Source of the DNA: Verrucomicrobiota bacterium
GTDB lineage: Bacteria; Verrucomicrobiota; Verrucomicrobiia; CAIQCK01
Length of the DNA: 64,000 nt
Assembly: GCA_016222825.1 (NCBI GenBank)
Contig: JACRQF010000016.1
Location: forward strand, 210,151-274,150
Direction of reading: 5' to 3'
The position numbers and the translations under genes are program-made. The notes below the pieces were generated by a model. The model was not told the DNA's origin and ran no database searches. It saw only the letters and a program-made list of their open reading frames with translations. This document shows positions 8,714 through 17,468 of the stretch, piece by piece; the first letter of the stretch is position 1, and the number at the start of each line of letters is the position of its first letter.

Positions 8714-8926
8714 TCAGCCTCCGGCCACGATGCGGACGACCTCCAGTTTGTCGCCTTCCTTCAGTTCCACTCCCGCGAACTGCTCGCGGCGCAGCGGCTC
8801 GCCGTTGTGCTCGACGATGACGATGCGCGGGTCCAGGCCCTGCCGCTGGATGAAGTCCGTGATCCGGCACGGCAACTCGATGGTCGCCGGCTTGCCGTTG
8901 GCGGTGATGTTGGCGGTCGCTTTCAT
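8714..8926 (-). CDS. thiS: sulfur carrier protein ThiS
   Basis: The 70-residue ubiquitin-fold protein starts MKATANITANGKPATIEL and ends in the required Gly-Gly (VRIVAGG). Its C-terminal thiocarboxylate donates sulfur to the thiazole ring in ThiG. The start ATG overlaps the thiH stop (ATGA), a coupled arrangement. The longer frame to 9058 only extends into thiH. No ThiF-type adenylating enzyme is in the window. Confidence 0.95.
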   Translation of the reverse strand: MKATANITANGKPATIELPCRITDFIQRQGLDPRIVIVEHNGEPLRREQFAGVELKEGDKLEVVRIVAGG

Positions 8927-10128
8927 GACGGCGTCTTTTCCGACAGCGCCGGGTCCCAGTCTTTCCAGACCGGCTCGTAGCCCAGCGCACGCAGCTTGGC
9001 GGCTACCTCCGCCGCCGAGCGCATGTCCGCTATCACAAATTGCTCCGTGGCGCAACAATGCTCGCCTTCGGACGGGACCGCCGGCACCTCGACGATCTTG
9101 CCGTGCTCGGTCCGGTGCAGTTTCTCGCTGCCCGCGCCGGTGTAACCGCCCGGCTCCGTGTGGCTGCCCGCGCTCATCAGCGTGACTCCAAGCGGAATCA
9201 GCCCGTCCCGCAACCGCGGCGATTCGCGCGTGCTCAGCACGATGCCGACATGCGGGAACGTCAGCCGCAGCGCGCAGACGAACTGCGCCATCTCGCGGTC
9301 GCTCATGGGATGGCGCGGCTCAAACTCGCCCGCCGCCGGCCGCAGCCGGGGCAACGAGACTGTCAGTTGCGCGCGCCAGCACTTCTTCAACAGATACTCC
9401 GCGTGCGCCGCCACGGCGATGGCTTCCTCGCGCCACTTCCCCAAGCCGATCAACGCGCCGATGCCCAGTCGCCGGAAACCCGCCGCGTAACCGCGCTCCG
9501 CCGTCTCCAGCCGCCAGTTGAAATCCTTCTTCGGCCCCGCCGTGTGCATCTCGCGATAGACCTCGCGGTTGTAGGTCTCCTGATAGACCACCAACCCCTC
9601 GCAGCCCGCCGCGACCACAGGGCGGTAATCCTCCGTCTCCAGCGGCCCGACCTCGATGCTGATCGAAGGCACTCCCGCCGTGTGCAGCGCCGCAACGCAG
9701 TCGCGCAGGTAGCCGTTCGAGACGAACTTCGGATGCTCGCCCGCCACAAGCAGGATGTTGCGAAAACCTTCCACCACCAGATGCCGCGCCTCCGCCATCA
9801 CCTGCTCCACCGCCAGCGTCGTGCGCAGGACCGGATTGTCGCGCGAGAAGCCACAGTATTGGCAGTTGTTGACGCACTCGTTGGAGAGATAAACCGGCGC
9901 GAACAGCCGCATCGCCTTGCCGAAATGTTGCACCGTCAACGCATGGCTCTCCCGCGCCATCGCCTCCAGGAACGGCGCCGCCGCCGGCGAAAGCAACGCC
10001 GCGAAATCAGAAAGCGAGCGATGCCCGCTGCGCGCGAGCGCTCGCTCGACGTCAACCGTCGTCGCATCCCTAGCGAGTTGCGCGAGGTTGGCGAGCGGCA
10101 GTTCGTTGAAGACGCTGACAAAGCTCAT
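8923..10128 (-). CDS. thiH: 2-iminoacetate synthase (radical SAM)
   Basis: Cleaves tyrosine to dehydroglycine (2-iminoacetate), a precursor of the thiazole of thiamine. The 401-residue protein has the radical-SAM cluster motif CVNNCQYCGF (CxxxCxxC) near residue 90. It also has the ThiH-type EGFRNILLVAGEHP and the C-terminal LMSAGSHTEPGGY. Using ThiH rather than the oxidase ThiO fits an organism able to grow with low oxygen. It lies in the thi operon between the DUF2007-like gene and thiS. Confidence 0.96.
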   Translation of the reverse strand: MSFVSVFNELPLANLAQLARDATTVDVERALARSGHRSLSDFAALLSPAAAPFLEAMARESHALTVQHFGKAMRLFAPVYLSNECVNNCQYCGFSRDNPVLRTTLAVEQVMAEARHLVVEGFRNILLVAGEHPKFVSNGYLRDCVAALHTAGVPSISIEVGPLETEDYRPVVAAGCEGLVVYQETYNREVYREMHTAGPKKDFNWRLETAERGYAAGFRRLGIGALIGLGKWREEAIAVAAHAEYLLKKCWRAQLTVSLPRLRPAAGEFEPRHPMSDREMAQFVCALRLTFPHVGIVLSTRESPRLRDGLIPLGVTLMSAGSHTEPGGYTGAGSEKLHRTEHGKIVEVPAVPSEGEHCCATEQFVIADMRSAAEVAAKLRALGYEPVWKDWDPALSEKTPS

Positions 10129-10203
10129 TCTTAGTTCGGAGGGAGGTTAGCGCGAAGCCGCCCTGTTGCGCAAGGATGCCCGTCAGCACGGCGCGGCGGC
10201 GAA

Positions 10204-10740
10204 TCAGCGACGAGCATCGGTTTTGTTGGGAGGCTCCGGATGTGTGTCCGGACGTTCTTCCGCCTCCGCTGCTTCCTTCTGCCCTTCGCGGTAAACGTGC
10301 ATGATCACCCCTCCCACGCCACCGATGGCGAACAACAACAACACACCGCCAATCGTCGGCGGGCGAATCATGCCGCCGACCATCGCGGCCAAGCCGGGCA
10401 GGCCAATCGTGATCAGTGTCATGACACCGCCTGTGATAAAGGCCGATCCCAATTCCTTGGCCGTGACCTTCGGGAAATTGCCTTCGCCCCCCTCAGCGCC
10501 CTCCGGCGGAACGAAATCATCGGGCAGCGGCCCCGCCCCCTCCTCGCCCCGTAAGATGCGCAGCGCTCTTTCTGCATCCTCGTCAGCCACCTCCAGCCGG
10601 ATCGGAATGGCCGTCATGCCCGCGCCGACAACCGAGAGGCTGATTTCGTCGAACAGAAATCCCTCAATGCCCTCCGCCTGCAAGCGCGACAACGCCAGCG
10701 ACGCGTCGGCTTGGCGGAGGAACCTCCCGACGGTCGTCAT
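10204..10740 (-). CDS. DUF2007-like protein with C-terminal membrane segments
   Basis: The N-terminal ~70 residues (FLRQADASLALSRLQAEGI, then IRLEVADEDAERALRIL) resemble the DUF2007 putative signal-transducing domain, an alpha/beta fold related to PII-like folds. Two hydrophobic stretches follow (about residues 101-122 and 128-150), then a charged tail ending in PEPPNKTDARR. The gene sits between thiG and thiH, 15 bp after thiG, so it is co-transcribed. I know of no link between this domain and thiamine synthesis, so a role there is inference from position only. Confidence 0.75.
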   Translation of the reverse strand: MTTVGRFLRQADASLALSRLQAEGIEGFLFDEISLSVVGAGMTAIPIRLEVADEDAERALRILRGEEGAGPLPDDFVPPEGAEGGEGNFPKVTAKELGSAFITGGVMTLITIGLPGLAAMVGGMIRPPTIGGVLLLFAIGGVGGVIMHVYREGQKEAAEAEERPDTHPEPPNKTDARR

Positions 10741-10755
10741 GCTGATTGGCTCCGT

Positions 10756-11547
10756 TCACCGCTCCAGGAACCCCGTCAGCGGGCTTGTAGGCTGCGCCTC
10801 GCGGGAGCGTGGCGCGAGGCCGATCTCGTAGGCATCGCGACCGGCTTCGACGGCGGCCTTGAAGGCGCGGGCCATGCGAATCGGGTCGGCGGCAACAGCG
10901 ATGGCGGTGTTGATGAGCACGGCATCCGCGCCAAGTTCCATCGCCTCGGCGGCATGGCTCGGCGCGCCGAGGCCGGCGTCCACGACAACGGGAATGCCGG
11001 CCTGGGCAATGATGATCTCGATCTGCGCACGCGTCTCGACGCCGCGAGCGCTGCCGATGGGCGAGCCGAGCGGCATCACCGTGGCGCAGCCGGCGTCCTC
11101 CAGACGCTTTGCCAACACCGGGTCGGCGTTGATGTATGGCAACACGATGAAGCCTTCCTTCACGAGCACCTCGGCGGCCTTGAGCGTCTCAATCGGGTCG
11201 GGCAGCAAGTAGTGCGGGTCGGGATGAATCTCCAGCTTCACCCAGTTGCCGAGGCCGGCCGCGCGGGCGAGTTTGGCAAGGCGCACGGCTTCGTCGGCGT
11301 TCATCGCGCCGCTGGTGTTCGGCAGAAGTTGCACGCGCTTGGCATCAATGAAGTCGAGGATGTTCGCGAAACGGTCGTGCTGCCCACTGAGGTCGGCGCG
11401 GCGCAGGGCGACGGTGACAATCTCGCTGCCGCTCGCGGCAATGGCGTCGCGCATCAGCTCGTTGGAGGCGAACTTGCCCGTGCCGAGAAGCAGACGGGAG
11501 CGGAACTCGCGGCCGGCGATTTGCAGGTTGGAAGAGTTCTCTGACAT
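10756..11547 (-). CDS. thiG: thiazole synthase ThiG
   Basis: Forms the thiazole phosphate of thiamine from deoxyxylulose phosphate, dehydroglycine and ThiS-thiocarboxylate. The TIM-barrel protein of 263 residues has the family signatures LLGTGKF, LLPNTSGA, VKLEIHPDPHYLLPD with its Schiff-base lysine, VMPLGSPIGS and VVDAGLGAPSHAAEAMELG. The start at 11547 gives the usual length. larE is 29 bp upstream. Confidence 0.97.
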   Translation of the reverse strand: MSENSSNLQIAGREFRSRLLLGTGKFASNELMRDAIAASGSEIVTVALRRADLSGQHDRFANILDFIDAKRVQLLPNTSGAMNADEAVRLAKLARAAGLGNWVKLEIHPDPHYLLPDPIETLKAAEVLVKEGFIVLPYINADPVLAKRLEDAGCATVMPLGSPIGSARGVETRAQIEIIIAQAGIPVVVDAGLGAPSHAAEAMELGADAVLINTAIAVAADPIRMARAFKAAVEAGRDAYEIGLAPRSREAQPTSPLTGFLER

Positions 11548-11576
11548 GAATCGTTATACGCAAGCACAGTGGAAGA

Positions 11577-12440
11577 TCAATGCGCTTTCTCAACCGCCGC
11601 GGTCTGCGCAGGCAAGACCTCATTCGCGCTGCCGCGCCGGTAGCCCTGGAGGTCGAGCGCGACGTAGGCGTAGCCGATTTCCTTTATACGGTTGACGATT
11701 GCTTCGCGAACGCTGTTCTCCGTCAGCCGCGCGATCTGGTCAGGCGCGACCTCAATGCGCGCGAAGGGCACCGCGCCGTTGGCGCCGCCGCGATGATGGC
11801 GGACGCGCACGTCGTGGAAGCCAATGTCCCAGAGCGCGTTCTCGGCGGCCTCGATCATCGCGAGCGCCTGCGGCGTCACCGGCTCGCCATAGGGCACGCG
11901 GGAACTGAGGCAGGCCATCTGCGGCTTCTGCGCCGTCGGCAGGCCGAGCGCGGCGGAAAGCGCACGGATGTCGGCCTTGGTGAGACCGGCTTCCTTCAGC
12001 GGCGCGCGAGCCTGAAACTCCTTCGCCGCATCCGCGCCGGGCCGGAAGTCGCCGATATCGCTGGCGTTCTCGCCATAGACGATCACCGCCAGGTTCTCCG
12101 CCTTCGCGACGGGAACCAGTTCCGCGAACAGATCGTGCTTGCAGAAGTAGCAACGGTTCGGCGGATTGGCGACGTAGTCGTTGTTCTCGAACTCATGAGT
12201 CTTCACGACGCGCACGGCGAAACCAAACTGTTTGCCAAGCTCCAGCGCCTCGGCCAGTTCGCGCCGCGGCAGGCTGGGCGTGTCGGCGATCACCGATAAT
12301 GCCTTCGTGCCCAGCGTGTCGTGCGCCACGCGGGCGAGAAAGGCCGAATCCACGCCGCCGCTGTAGGCGACGAGCACACTGCCGTAGCCGCGCAACAGTT
12401 CGCGCAGTCGGTCATATTTGTTTTGGAGTTGAGCATCCAC
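11577..12440 (-). CDS. larE: LarE-type ATP-dependent sacrificial sulfur transferase
   Basis: A PP-loop ATPase with AYSGGVDSAFLARV near the N-terminus and CYFCKHDLF mid-protein, matching LarE. LarE adenylates the pyridinium dithiocarboxylate precursor of the nickel-pincer nucleotide of lactate racemase and gives up its own cysteine sulfur. I start at a GTG (12440), which gives the usual family N-terminus and 287 residues; the frame extends to a TTG at 12482. The residue pattern CYFC includes a cysteine near the expected donor position. It is first in the thi operon, and a LarA-like gene lies 1.3 kb upstream. No larB or larC is visible in the window. Confidence 0.88.
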   Translation of the reverse strand: MDAQLQNKYDRLRELLRGYGSVLVAYSGGVDSAFLARVAHDTLGTKALSVIADTPSLPRRELAEALELGKQFGFAVRVVKTHEFENNDYVANPPNRCYFCKHDLFAELVPVAKAENLAVIVYGENASDIGDFRPGADAAKEFQARAPLKEAGLTKADIRALSAALGLPTAQKPQMACLSSRVPYGEPVTPQALAMIEAAENALWDIGFHDVRVRHHRGGANGAVPFARIEVAPDQIARLTENSVREAIVNRIKEIGYAYVALDLQGYRRGSANEVLPAQTAAVEKAH

Positions 12441-12538
12441 GGAACGACTGTAGCGAGGTTGGCGGAGGGTGTCAAAAAGCAATCAGCCCCGACGCGATGC
12501 GCCGCGGCTGCTGACCGCCGGAAACTGTCATCAAGCCG

Positions 12539-13156
12539 CTAAGACGTTTCCTCGCCGAGTTCGACGTTCCAATAGGCGATGTCGAGGAAGTGTTTCCAGC
12601 TATCGTCGGGCTTGGGGACCGTGACCTGCACGAACGGCCGCCACTTCGGCCGCTTGGGCTTGCGAATGAGCCGCATGCCCGCCTCGGCTGGCGTGCGGTT
12701 GGCCTTGCGGGTGTTGCACGGGATGCAGGAGCAAACGACGTTGTCCCAGACGGTGGTGCCGCCACGGTCGCGCGGGACGACGTGGTCAATGTTCAGGTCG
12801 CGCCGGTCGAACACCTTGCCGCAATACTGGCAGGTGTTGGCGTCGCGCTCGAAAATGTTGTGGCGGGTGAACTTCACCTCTTTGTGCGGGAGCCGGTCGA
12901 AGAACAGCAGCAGCACCACCTTCGGGATGCGGATGCGGAACCGGATGGTGTGGATGCTTTCTGCCTCGTGGGGGCAGCGCTCGGAGAAGTCACGCCACTC
13001 GTGGAAGTCGAAGGTGTTGAACGCGCCGTTCTCGGCGCACACCACTTCGGCGTGGCCCTCGAAGAGCAGCGTCAACGCCCGTCGGACCGAGCAGATATTG
13101 ACGGCCTGCCAGAGCCGGTTCAACACCAACACATTACTATTGAGCAAGGCTTCCAT
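12539..13156 (-). CDS. HNH endonuclease
   Basis: The C-terminal half holds an HNH fold: CQYCGKVFDRRDLNIDHVVP followed by RGGTTVWDNVVCSCIPCN. This supplies the two CxxC zinc knuckles, the general-base His in DH and the conserved Asn. The N-terminal part (MEALLNSNVLVLNRLWQAVN) is the conserved lead-in of a widespread, uncharacterised HNH subfamily that is not tied to a mobile element. I start at 13156; the frame to 13222 has no family support. Likely a cytosolic DNase or repair/processing nuclease; substrate unknown. Confidence 0.88.
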   Translation of the reverse strand: MEALLNSNVLVLNRLWQAVNICSVRRALTLLFEGHAEVVCAENGAFNTFDFHEWRDFSERCPHEAESIHTIRFRIRIPKVVLLLFFDRLPHKEVKFTRHNIFERDANTCQYCGKVFDRRDLNIDHVVPRDRGGTTVWDNVVCSCIPCNTRKANRTPAEAGMRLIRKPKRPKWRPFVQVTVPKPDDSWKHFLDIAYWNVELGEETS

Positions 13157-13263
13157 AGCCCGATACATCATTGTCGCCGGGCCAAACCGCCCGGAAACGC
13201 CGCAAAGAGTAGCATTCCCCACCGAAAAGTGTCAACGGCGGCTCCGTGACGGCTCCGCAACGC

Positions 13264-13749
13264 CTACGGGATCCTGTCAAGCATGTGGGCGTCTTTGGCA
13301 GCGAAGCTAAGCCCCTTGACGATCTTGTCCAACTCTTCGTCCGTGACATCCACATCAACCACCAGCCTGCCGTCACGGATCACCTCGCGAATCAGCGGCG
13401 CGGCGACGGGAACCGCATTGATCGTCATCACATAGAGTGCGCCGCGATGTTCCGCGGTGAAGGTTTCGATGGCGCGCTGGCCGTGCGGGTCGAACTGGAG
13501 CACCAACTGTTTGCTGGTGGGCGTCTTCACCGCCTTGGCGGAAACCAGGTCGTGCTCGGACAACTCCGACAGCGGGTTGACCGTGACGTTCATCGGCGGG
13601 TTGCGGATGACGACAACCTTGCGATGCCCCTCGGGCAGCCGATCCGACGCCTGAAGGAAGACGCGCAGCGTGGCCTTCTCGTTGCAGCCGGCCGCAAACC
13701 AGCAGATCACCAATGCCGCCACCGAACGACTAATCGTGTTCCATTTCAT
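13264..13749 (-). CDS. lipoprotein resembling the SecD/SecDF P1 head domain
   Basis: The 161-residue product has a signal peptide ending in the lipobox FAAGC (Cys about residue 22). The C-terminal ~75 residues (LQFDPHGQRAIETFT, MTINAVPVAAPLI, VDVDVTDEELDKIVKGL) follow the pattern of the SecD periplasmic head: substrate-like strands, then v.saP.i and a final helix. No membrane-translocon part is present, so this is probably an isolated head-like domain anchored to a membrane. Its function is unknown and the similarity is by eye. I prefer the ATG at 13749 (GGAA upstream) over 13758. The gene follows the LarA-like gene closely. Confidence 0.62.
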   Translation of the reverse strand: MKWNTISRSVAALVICWFAAGCNEKATLRVFLQASDRLPEGHRKVVVIRNPPMNVTVNPLSELSEHDLVSAKAVKTPTSKQLVLQFDPHGQRAIETFTAEHRGALYVMTINAVPVAAPLIREVIRDGRLVVDVDVTDEELDKIVKGLSFAAKDAHMLDRIP

Positions 13750-13774
13750 AATAACCATTCCGTTCCACGACCGC

Positions 13775-15040
13775 TCAAAACACCGGCGCGAAATCGCCGT
13801 GTCCGTCGAATGCCAGCGGCGCAGGCTCGGTTTCCCTCCGCAGATCGGAGCGGCGGCCCAACTCCTCGACGTAGGCTTCCGACGCCAGCACCGTCTCGCA
13901 ACTCAGGGTGTTCTTGATCCAGAGCGCCTTGACCTTGCGCGTGTCCGGCAGGCCGCTCGTGGCCAACGCCACCTCCAGCGCCTCGCGGTCGGTTGGGAAA
14001 TGCATCGGCATCCGCGCGTTCACCGGCGTCAACGCCGTGATTGTGTTCACCCACGTCGCCTTCGTGTCCACGGCCTTGTAGAGCCGCTCGTGGATGAAGT
14101 CGGCCATGCCGATGCCGGCGGCGTTGCCGTAGCTGTCGGGATGCAGCGAGCGCACGTAGAGCCGGCGTGCGGCGTTCGGGGCGGGCTTGAGGAAACTGCC
14201 GTCTATCTCGCGACGGATGACGTTGGTGTCCATGCCGGTGCCGCTGAAGTTCTTCCCCATCTCGTCCACGATGAGCAGGTCCACCTCGTCGAACGGCAGC
14301 CGTGGCAACAGCAAGCGCGCCACCTTCAGCAACTCGACCTCATCCCGCTCCATCGTCGCCGTCGGCACCGCCACGATGCGGGCGGTCTTGTGGAACTGGT
14401 TCTCCAGGATGCCCACGCCGAACGCGATCTTGCTGAGCTTGAGCACCTCGCGCGCGACGGCCACCAGCGCCTTGGCGTGGCTCATCCGCGCGCTGGCCTG
14501 GTGGAACTGATGCGCGCCCTTCTGCTTGCCGAGGCCAATCGTGGCCATCTTCATCAGCCCGCTCTCAATCGGCCCGTGGAAATCCGTGTGCGGCTTGATG
14601 CGGTTCACCAGCACAATGGCGTCCGCGCCGCGGGCGTTCTTGTCCTGATAGACAATGAACCCCAACTCCGGGTCGCGGCCGAGTTCCACCACCTCCATGC
14701 TGCTCTTGATCGGCACGCCCATCGCCGTCTCGGTGATGCCGTAGTGCGCGAGCACGTCGAGCTGGCCGGCGTCCGTCGCGCCGCCGTGGCTGCCCATCGC
14801 CGGCACGATGAACACCTTCGCGCCCAGCTTCTTCAACTCGTCGCAAACCGTGCGGACGATGAGATCATAGTTCGTGATGCCGCGGCTGCCCGCGCCCACC
14901 GCCACCGTCATGCCGGGCCGGATGGACTTCGCCGCCGGCAACGCCGCCATCGCCTCGCGCGTGGCCGCCGCCGCGTCGCCGATGCTCGGCGCGTCAAAAA
15001 TCTGCTTCAACCTGAAGAACCGCGGAAATGTGTCGTTCAT
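13775..15040 (-). CDS. LarA-like (DUF2088) nickel-pincer racemase/epimerase family protein
   Basis: The 421-residue protein matches the lactate-racemase (LarA/DUF2088) family: AVGAGSRGI near residue 50, VPAMGSHGGAT with a conserved His near residue 105, and NRIKPHTDFHG followed by SGLMKM and GLGKQKGAHQFH with the His/Lys pattern that binds the nickel-pincer cofactor. It belongs to a divergent branch, so lactate may not be the substrate; many relatives act on other 2-hydroxyacids or sugar acids. The nearby larE supports cofactor dependence. It lacks a signal peptide and should be cytosolic. Confidence 0.8.
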   Translation of the reverse strand: MNDTFPRFFRLKQIFDAPSIGDAAAATREAMAALPAAKSIRPGMTVAVGAGSRGITNYDLIVRTVCDELKKLGAKVFIVPAMGSHGGATDAGQLDVLAHYGITETAMGVPIKSSMEVVELGRDPELGFIVYQDKNARGADAIVLVNRIKPHTDFHGPIESGLMKMATIGLGKQKGAHQFHQASARMSHAKALVAVAREVLKLSKIAFGVGILENQFHKTARIVAVPTATMERDEVELLKVARLLLPRLPFDEVDLLIVDEMGKNFSGTGMDTNVIRREIDGSFLKPAPNAARRLYVRSLHPDSYGNAAGIGMADFIHERLYKAVDTKATWVNTITALTPVNARMPMHFPTDREALEVALATSGLPDTRKVKALWIKNTLSCETVLASEAYVEELGRRSDLRRETEPAPLAFDGHGDFAPVF

Positions 15041-15133
15041 GTCCGCGCCACGTTAGCGCGCCCGCTTCCCGCGAACAAGCCCGGAGTCGGGGCGGCGGAA
15101 CCAAGGTCAAGAACGGTTCATGACTTGCCTCCG

Positions 15134-16183
15134 CTACTTCGCGGCCTGCCGGGCGGGCTGGACGGCGAGATCGGCTTCCGGCACCAGTTCCACCTTGACG
15201 TTCGCGCCCTTGAGATGCTTGTCGAAGAAATTCTGGATCAGTCCGGACAGCGCCGGCTTGTTGAATCCCGGCCCACCGTGTCCTCCGCCCGGGATCGTCT
15301 GCAACAGCACCTCCACGCCCTTCGCCTTCAGCGCCGCGGCGAACTCCATGCTCTGCGCGTAGGGCACCAGCGCGTCGTGCGTCCCGTGCAGGATCAAGAA
15401 CGGCGGGTTGTCCTTGCTGACGTAATGCACCGGGCTCACCGCGTCGCCCTTCTGTTTGTCGCTGCCGAGGCTCACGCCGATCAGACAGGAATACGGGTCG
15501 CTGGGCGTGTTGAACTTGAAGACGTTCCTGACGTTCTTGTCGGCCTCGGCCTGCTGCATCACCGTGTTGAAATTCGTCGGCCCGTAGTAATCGCACACGG
15601 CCTGCACCCGGTCGGGCTGCTCCTCGTTGCCGCCGATCGGGGCGAACGCCTTCTTGCCGCCCGCCGTGCCCACCAGCGCGGACAAATGCCCGCCCGCCGA
15701 CGCGCCCATCACGCCGATGCGGTCGGGATCGAAGTTGTATTTCTTGCTGTTGGCCCGCAACCAGCGGATCGCCGCCTGGCAATCCTGAATCTGCGCCGGG
15801 AAGATCGCCTTCTGGCTGAAGCGGTATTCGATGCTGGCTGCGGCGTAGCCTTTCGGGACCATGAACGCCGACGGAGCCCACGCCTTCGTTCCGCCTTTCC
15901 AACCGCCGCCGTGAATGCTCACCGCGAGCGGCAGCGGATGGTCGGCGGGCTTTTCCGGCAGATAAAGATCGAGCCGCTGTGCCTCGTCGCCGCCGGGCAC
16001 ATAGGCAATGTCCCGCTCCACGCGCACGCCGGGCGGCAGTTGCGGCGCTCGCTTCGCCGCAACCTTGGCCGCCGCGTCCGCGGCAAACGCCGTCACCGCG
16101 TCTGCCGACAAGCACGCGAGGGCCAACGCTGCAATCCGCGTCAGGTGGCTGGTGATTCGATGGAGAGGTCTGGTGGAGTTCAT
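15134..16183 (-). CDS. exported alpha/beta-hydrolase (BD-FAE/acetyl-esterase type)
   Basis: A Sec-type signal peptide (ITSHLTRIAALALACLSADA) starts at the ATG at 16183. The mature part has the oxyanion-hole HGGGW, the nucleophile elbow GASAGG, the Asp in LHGTHDALVP and the catalytic His in PGGGHGG. These are features of carbohydrate-acting esterases and xylan acetyl-esterases. The product is 349 residues and probably periplasmic, deacetylating or de-esterifying plant or microbial glycans. The substrate cannot be read from the sequence. The upstream in-frame residues to 16285 are rejected because they precede the signal peptide. Confidence 0.88.
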   Translation of the reverse strand: MNSTRPLHRITSHLTRIAALALACLSADAVTAFAADAAAKVAAKRAPQLPPGVRVERDIAYVPGGDEAQRLDLYLPEKPADHPLPLAVSIHGGGWKGGTKAWAPSAFMVPKGYAAASIEYRFSQKAIFPAQIQDCQAAIRWLRANSKKYNFDPDRIGVMGASAGGHLSALVGTAGGKKAFAPIGGNEEQPDRVQAVCDYYGPTNFNTVMQQAEADKNVRNVFKFNTPSDPYSCLIGVSLGSDKQKGDAVSPVHYVSKDNPPFLILHGTHDALVPYAQSMEFAAALKAKGVEVLLQTIPGGGHGGPGFNKPALSGLIQNFFDKHLKGANVKVELVPEADLAVQPARQAAK

Positions 16184-16304
16184 GGTTGTGTTATGGAAAG
16201 TTGTTCTGCCATCGCATCGTAGCAGCACTCCCCCGCCCGCCAAGCGGAAAGTCTGCCCGCCACTCCGCCGTCGCGCGCGGGCCACCGAAACCGCGAAGCC
16301 GCCG

Positions 16305-17231
16305 TCACCGCCGGCCGACTACCGCCTTCAACCGTTTCCCCCTGCCCTGCGTGAGCGTTTGCTCCGCCTTCCGCCGTCGGTAAACGGCGGCGCACGTCCT
16401 GCCGCATTTCAGACAGCGGGCACTGACGCCGCACGGCCCGATCGCGCCGCTGCCAAACTGATCGAGCGGTTTGACGCGCCGGCAATGACAGCAGACCCAC
16501 ATCCCCTTCTTCGCCAGACTCGCGCGATACTCGCGCCGGGTGAACGGCGCGATGCCACGCTGGCGCAACTCGTGCTTGAGCGTATTCACATGCACGCCGA
16601 CTTCCGCAGCAATGGCGGTCAAAGTCTTGTCACGCTGCCGCGCCACGTCGCGCAATTCCCGGTCGCTCATCCGGCTCGCCTTCGAGTAGCCGGAACTTAT
16701 TCGCCTCACGCCCCACCTTCTGCAAATCTGCCCCGCCCGGGCTTTGCTGACTCCCATCATCTGGCCCAACTCGGCCATGGTGTGAGTTGGGGCGTGGGCC
16801 AGGACAAACGCCCGCTGTCGGGCCAGTGCCTCGCGGTGTTTGATCTGGACCATGGGTTTTTTGAAACCGGCCTTCCAACTCGTCTTGGCGACGACTCTGG
16901 TGGAGACGCCCAGCATCGCGGCGATTTGCTTTTGCGTGTGCGTGGCGGCGTGCTGCTTGACGGTTGCGAGAATGGTGGCGTTGCTGGGTCGGCCGCGCAG
17001 GCGTTGCAGGGCGTGCAGCTTGCTCGCCACGTAAGGCTTCTTGATGCCGTAGCGCGCGGCCAAAGAGCCGACGCGATGCAGGGTCGTGCCCAGCATCGCA
17101 GCGATTTCTTCGTAGGTCTTGGTGCTGCCGTGCTTCCTCACCGCCGCCAAAACAGCGGCGGTCCTGGAGTGCATGCCCCTCACGGGCTTGGAGCCTGGAG
17201 AGACTTTCTTGGCTGCCGCAGGAATCCACAT
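16305..17231 (-). CDS. protein with several helix-turn-helix repeats and a C-terminal zinc-ribbon-like domain (unrecognised)
   Basis: I do not recognise the family. The 308-residue, very basic protein contains about four successive HTH-like units of ~45-55 residues: TYEEIAAMLGTTLHRVGSLA, THTQKQIAAMLGVSTRVVA, THTMAELGQMMGVSKARA and TLTAIAAEVGVHVNTL. Each ends in a turn followed by a basic segment (YGIKKPY, AGFKKPM, WGVRRIS, RGIAPF). Residues ~240-275 hold two CxxC pairs (CCHC and CLKCG), a likely zinc ribbon. It probably reads a repeated or extended DNA target. A 21-bp tandem array lies 240 bp upstream of its start, and a functional link is only a guess. There is no catalytic domain. Confidence 0.8.
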   Translation of the reverse strand: MWIPAAAKKVSPGSKPVRGMHSRTAAVLAAVRKHGSTKTYEEIAAMLGTTLHRVGSLAARYGIKKPYVASKLHALQRLRGRPSNATILATVKQHAATHTQKQIAAMLGVSTRVVAKTSWKAGFKKPMVQIKHREALARQRAFVLAHAPTHTMAELGQMMGVSKARAGQICRRWGVRRISSGYSKASRMSDRELRDVARQRDKTLTAIAAEVGVHVNTLKHELRQRGIAPFTRREYRASLAKKGMWVCCHCRRVKPLDQFGSGAIGPCGVSARCLKCGRTCAAVYRRRKAEQTLTQGRGKRLKAVVGRR

Positions 17232-17270
17232 GCCCGCGCATTGTAGGCAAAGGGCGCGCGCCGGTCAACG

Positions 17271-17402
17271 ATGCGGCGATGCAGCCAAAGCGCTTGCTTC
17301 TACCCCGCCGGGCCACGGACGACGCGCCTAACGTGGACACGGCGGTTGGAGAAGGAGACCGGCCTTTCCAGAGCGGAAGGCGCGCGGCTTGGCATTGCGT
17401 AA
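17271..17402 (+). pseudogene. truncated copy of the winged-helix-like ORF at 18650
   Basis: In one frame the segment TWTRRLEKETGLSRAEGAR lines up with TWIRQLEKEIGLARVPGRA of the intact ORF at 18650-18886. It then runs into a stop (TAA at 17400) before the terminal strand. The 5' part diverges, apparently with frameshifts. The piece is 43 codons long against 78 in the intact copy, so I read it as a decayed paralogue. It lies just before the 21-bp array. Confidence 0.6.
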
Positions 17403-17468
17403 CAAGCCGCCGGAATCTTCGCGCGACTCAAGCCGATCTGTCGCCGCTGCACGCTGCTCGCCAGACGG

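Noticed and set aside
13670..16222. 850-codon plus-strand frame
   Set aside because: It is antisense to the SecD-like, LarA-like and esterase genes, with Arg/His-rich composition and no domain.
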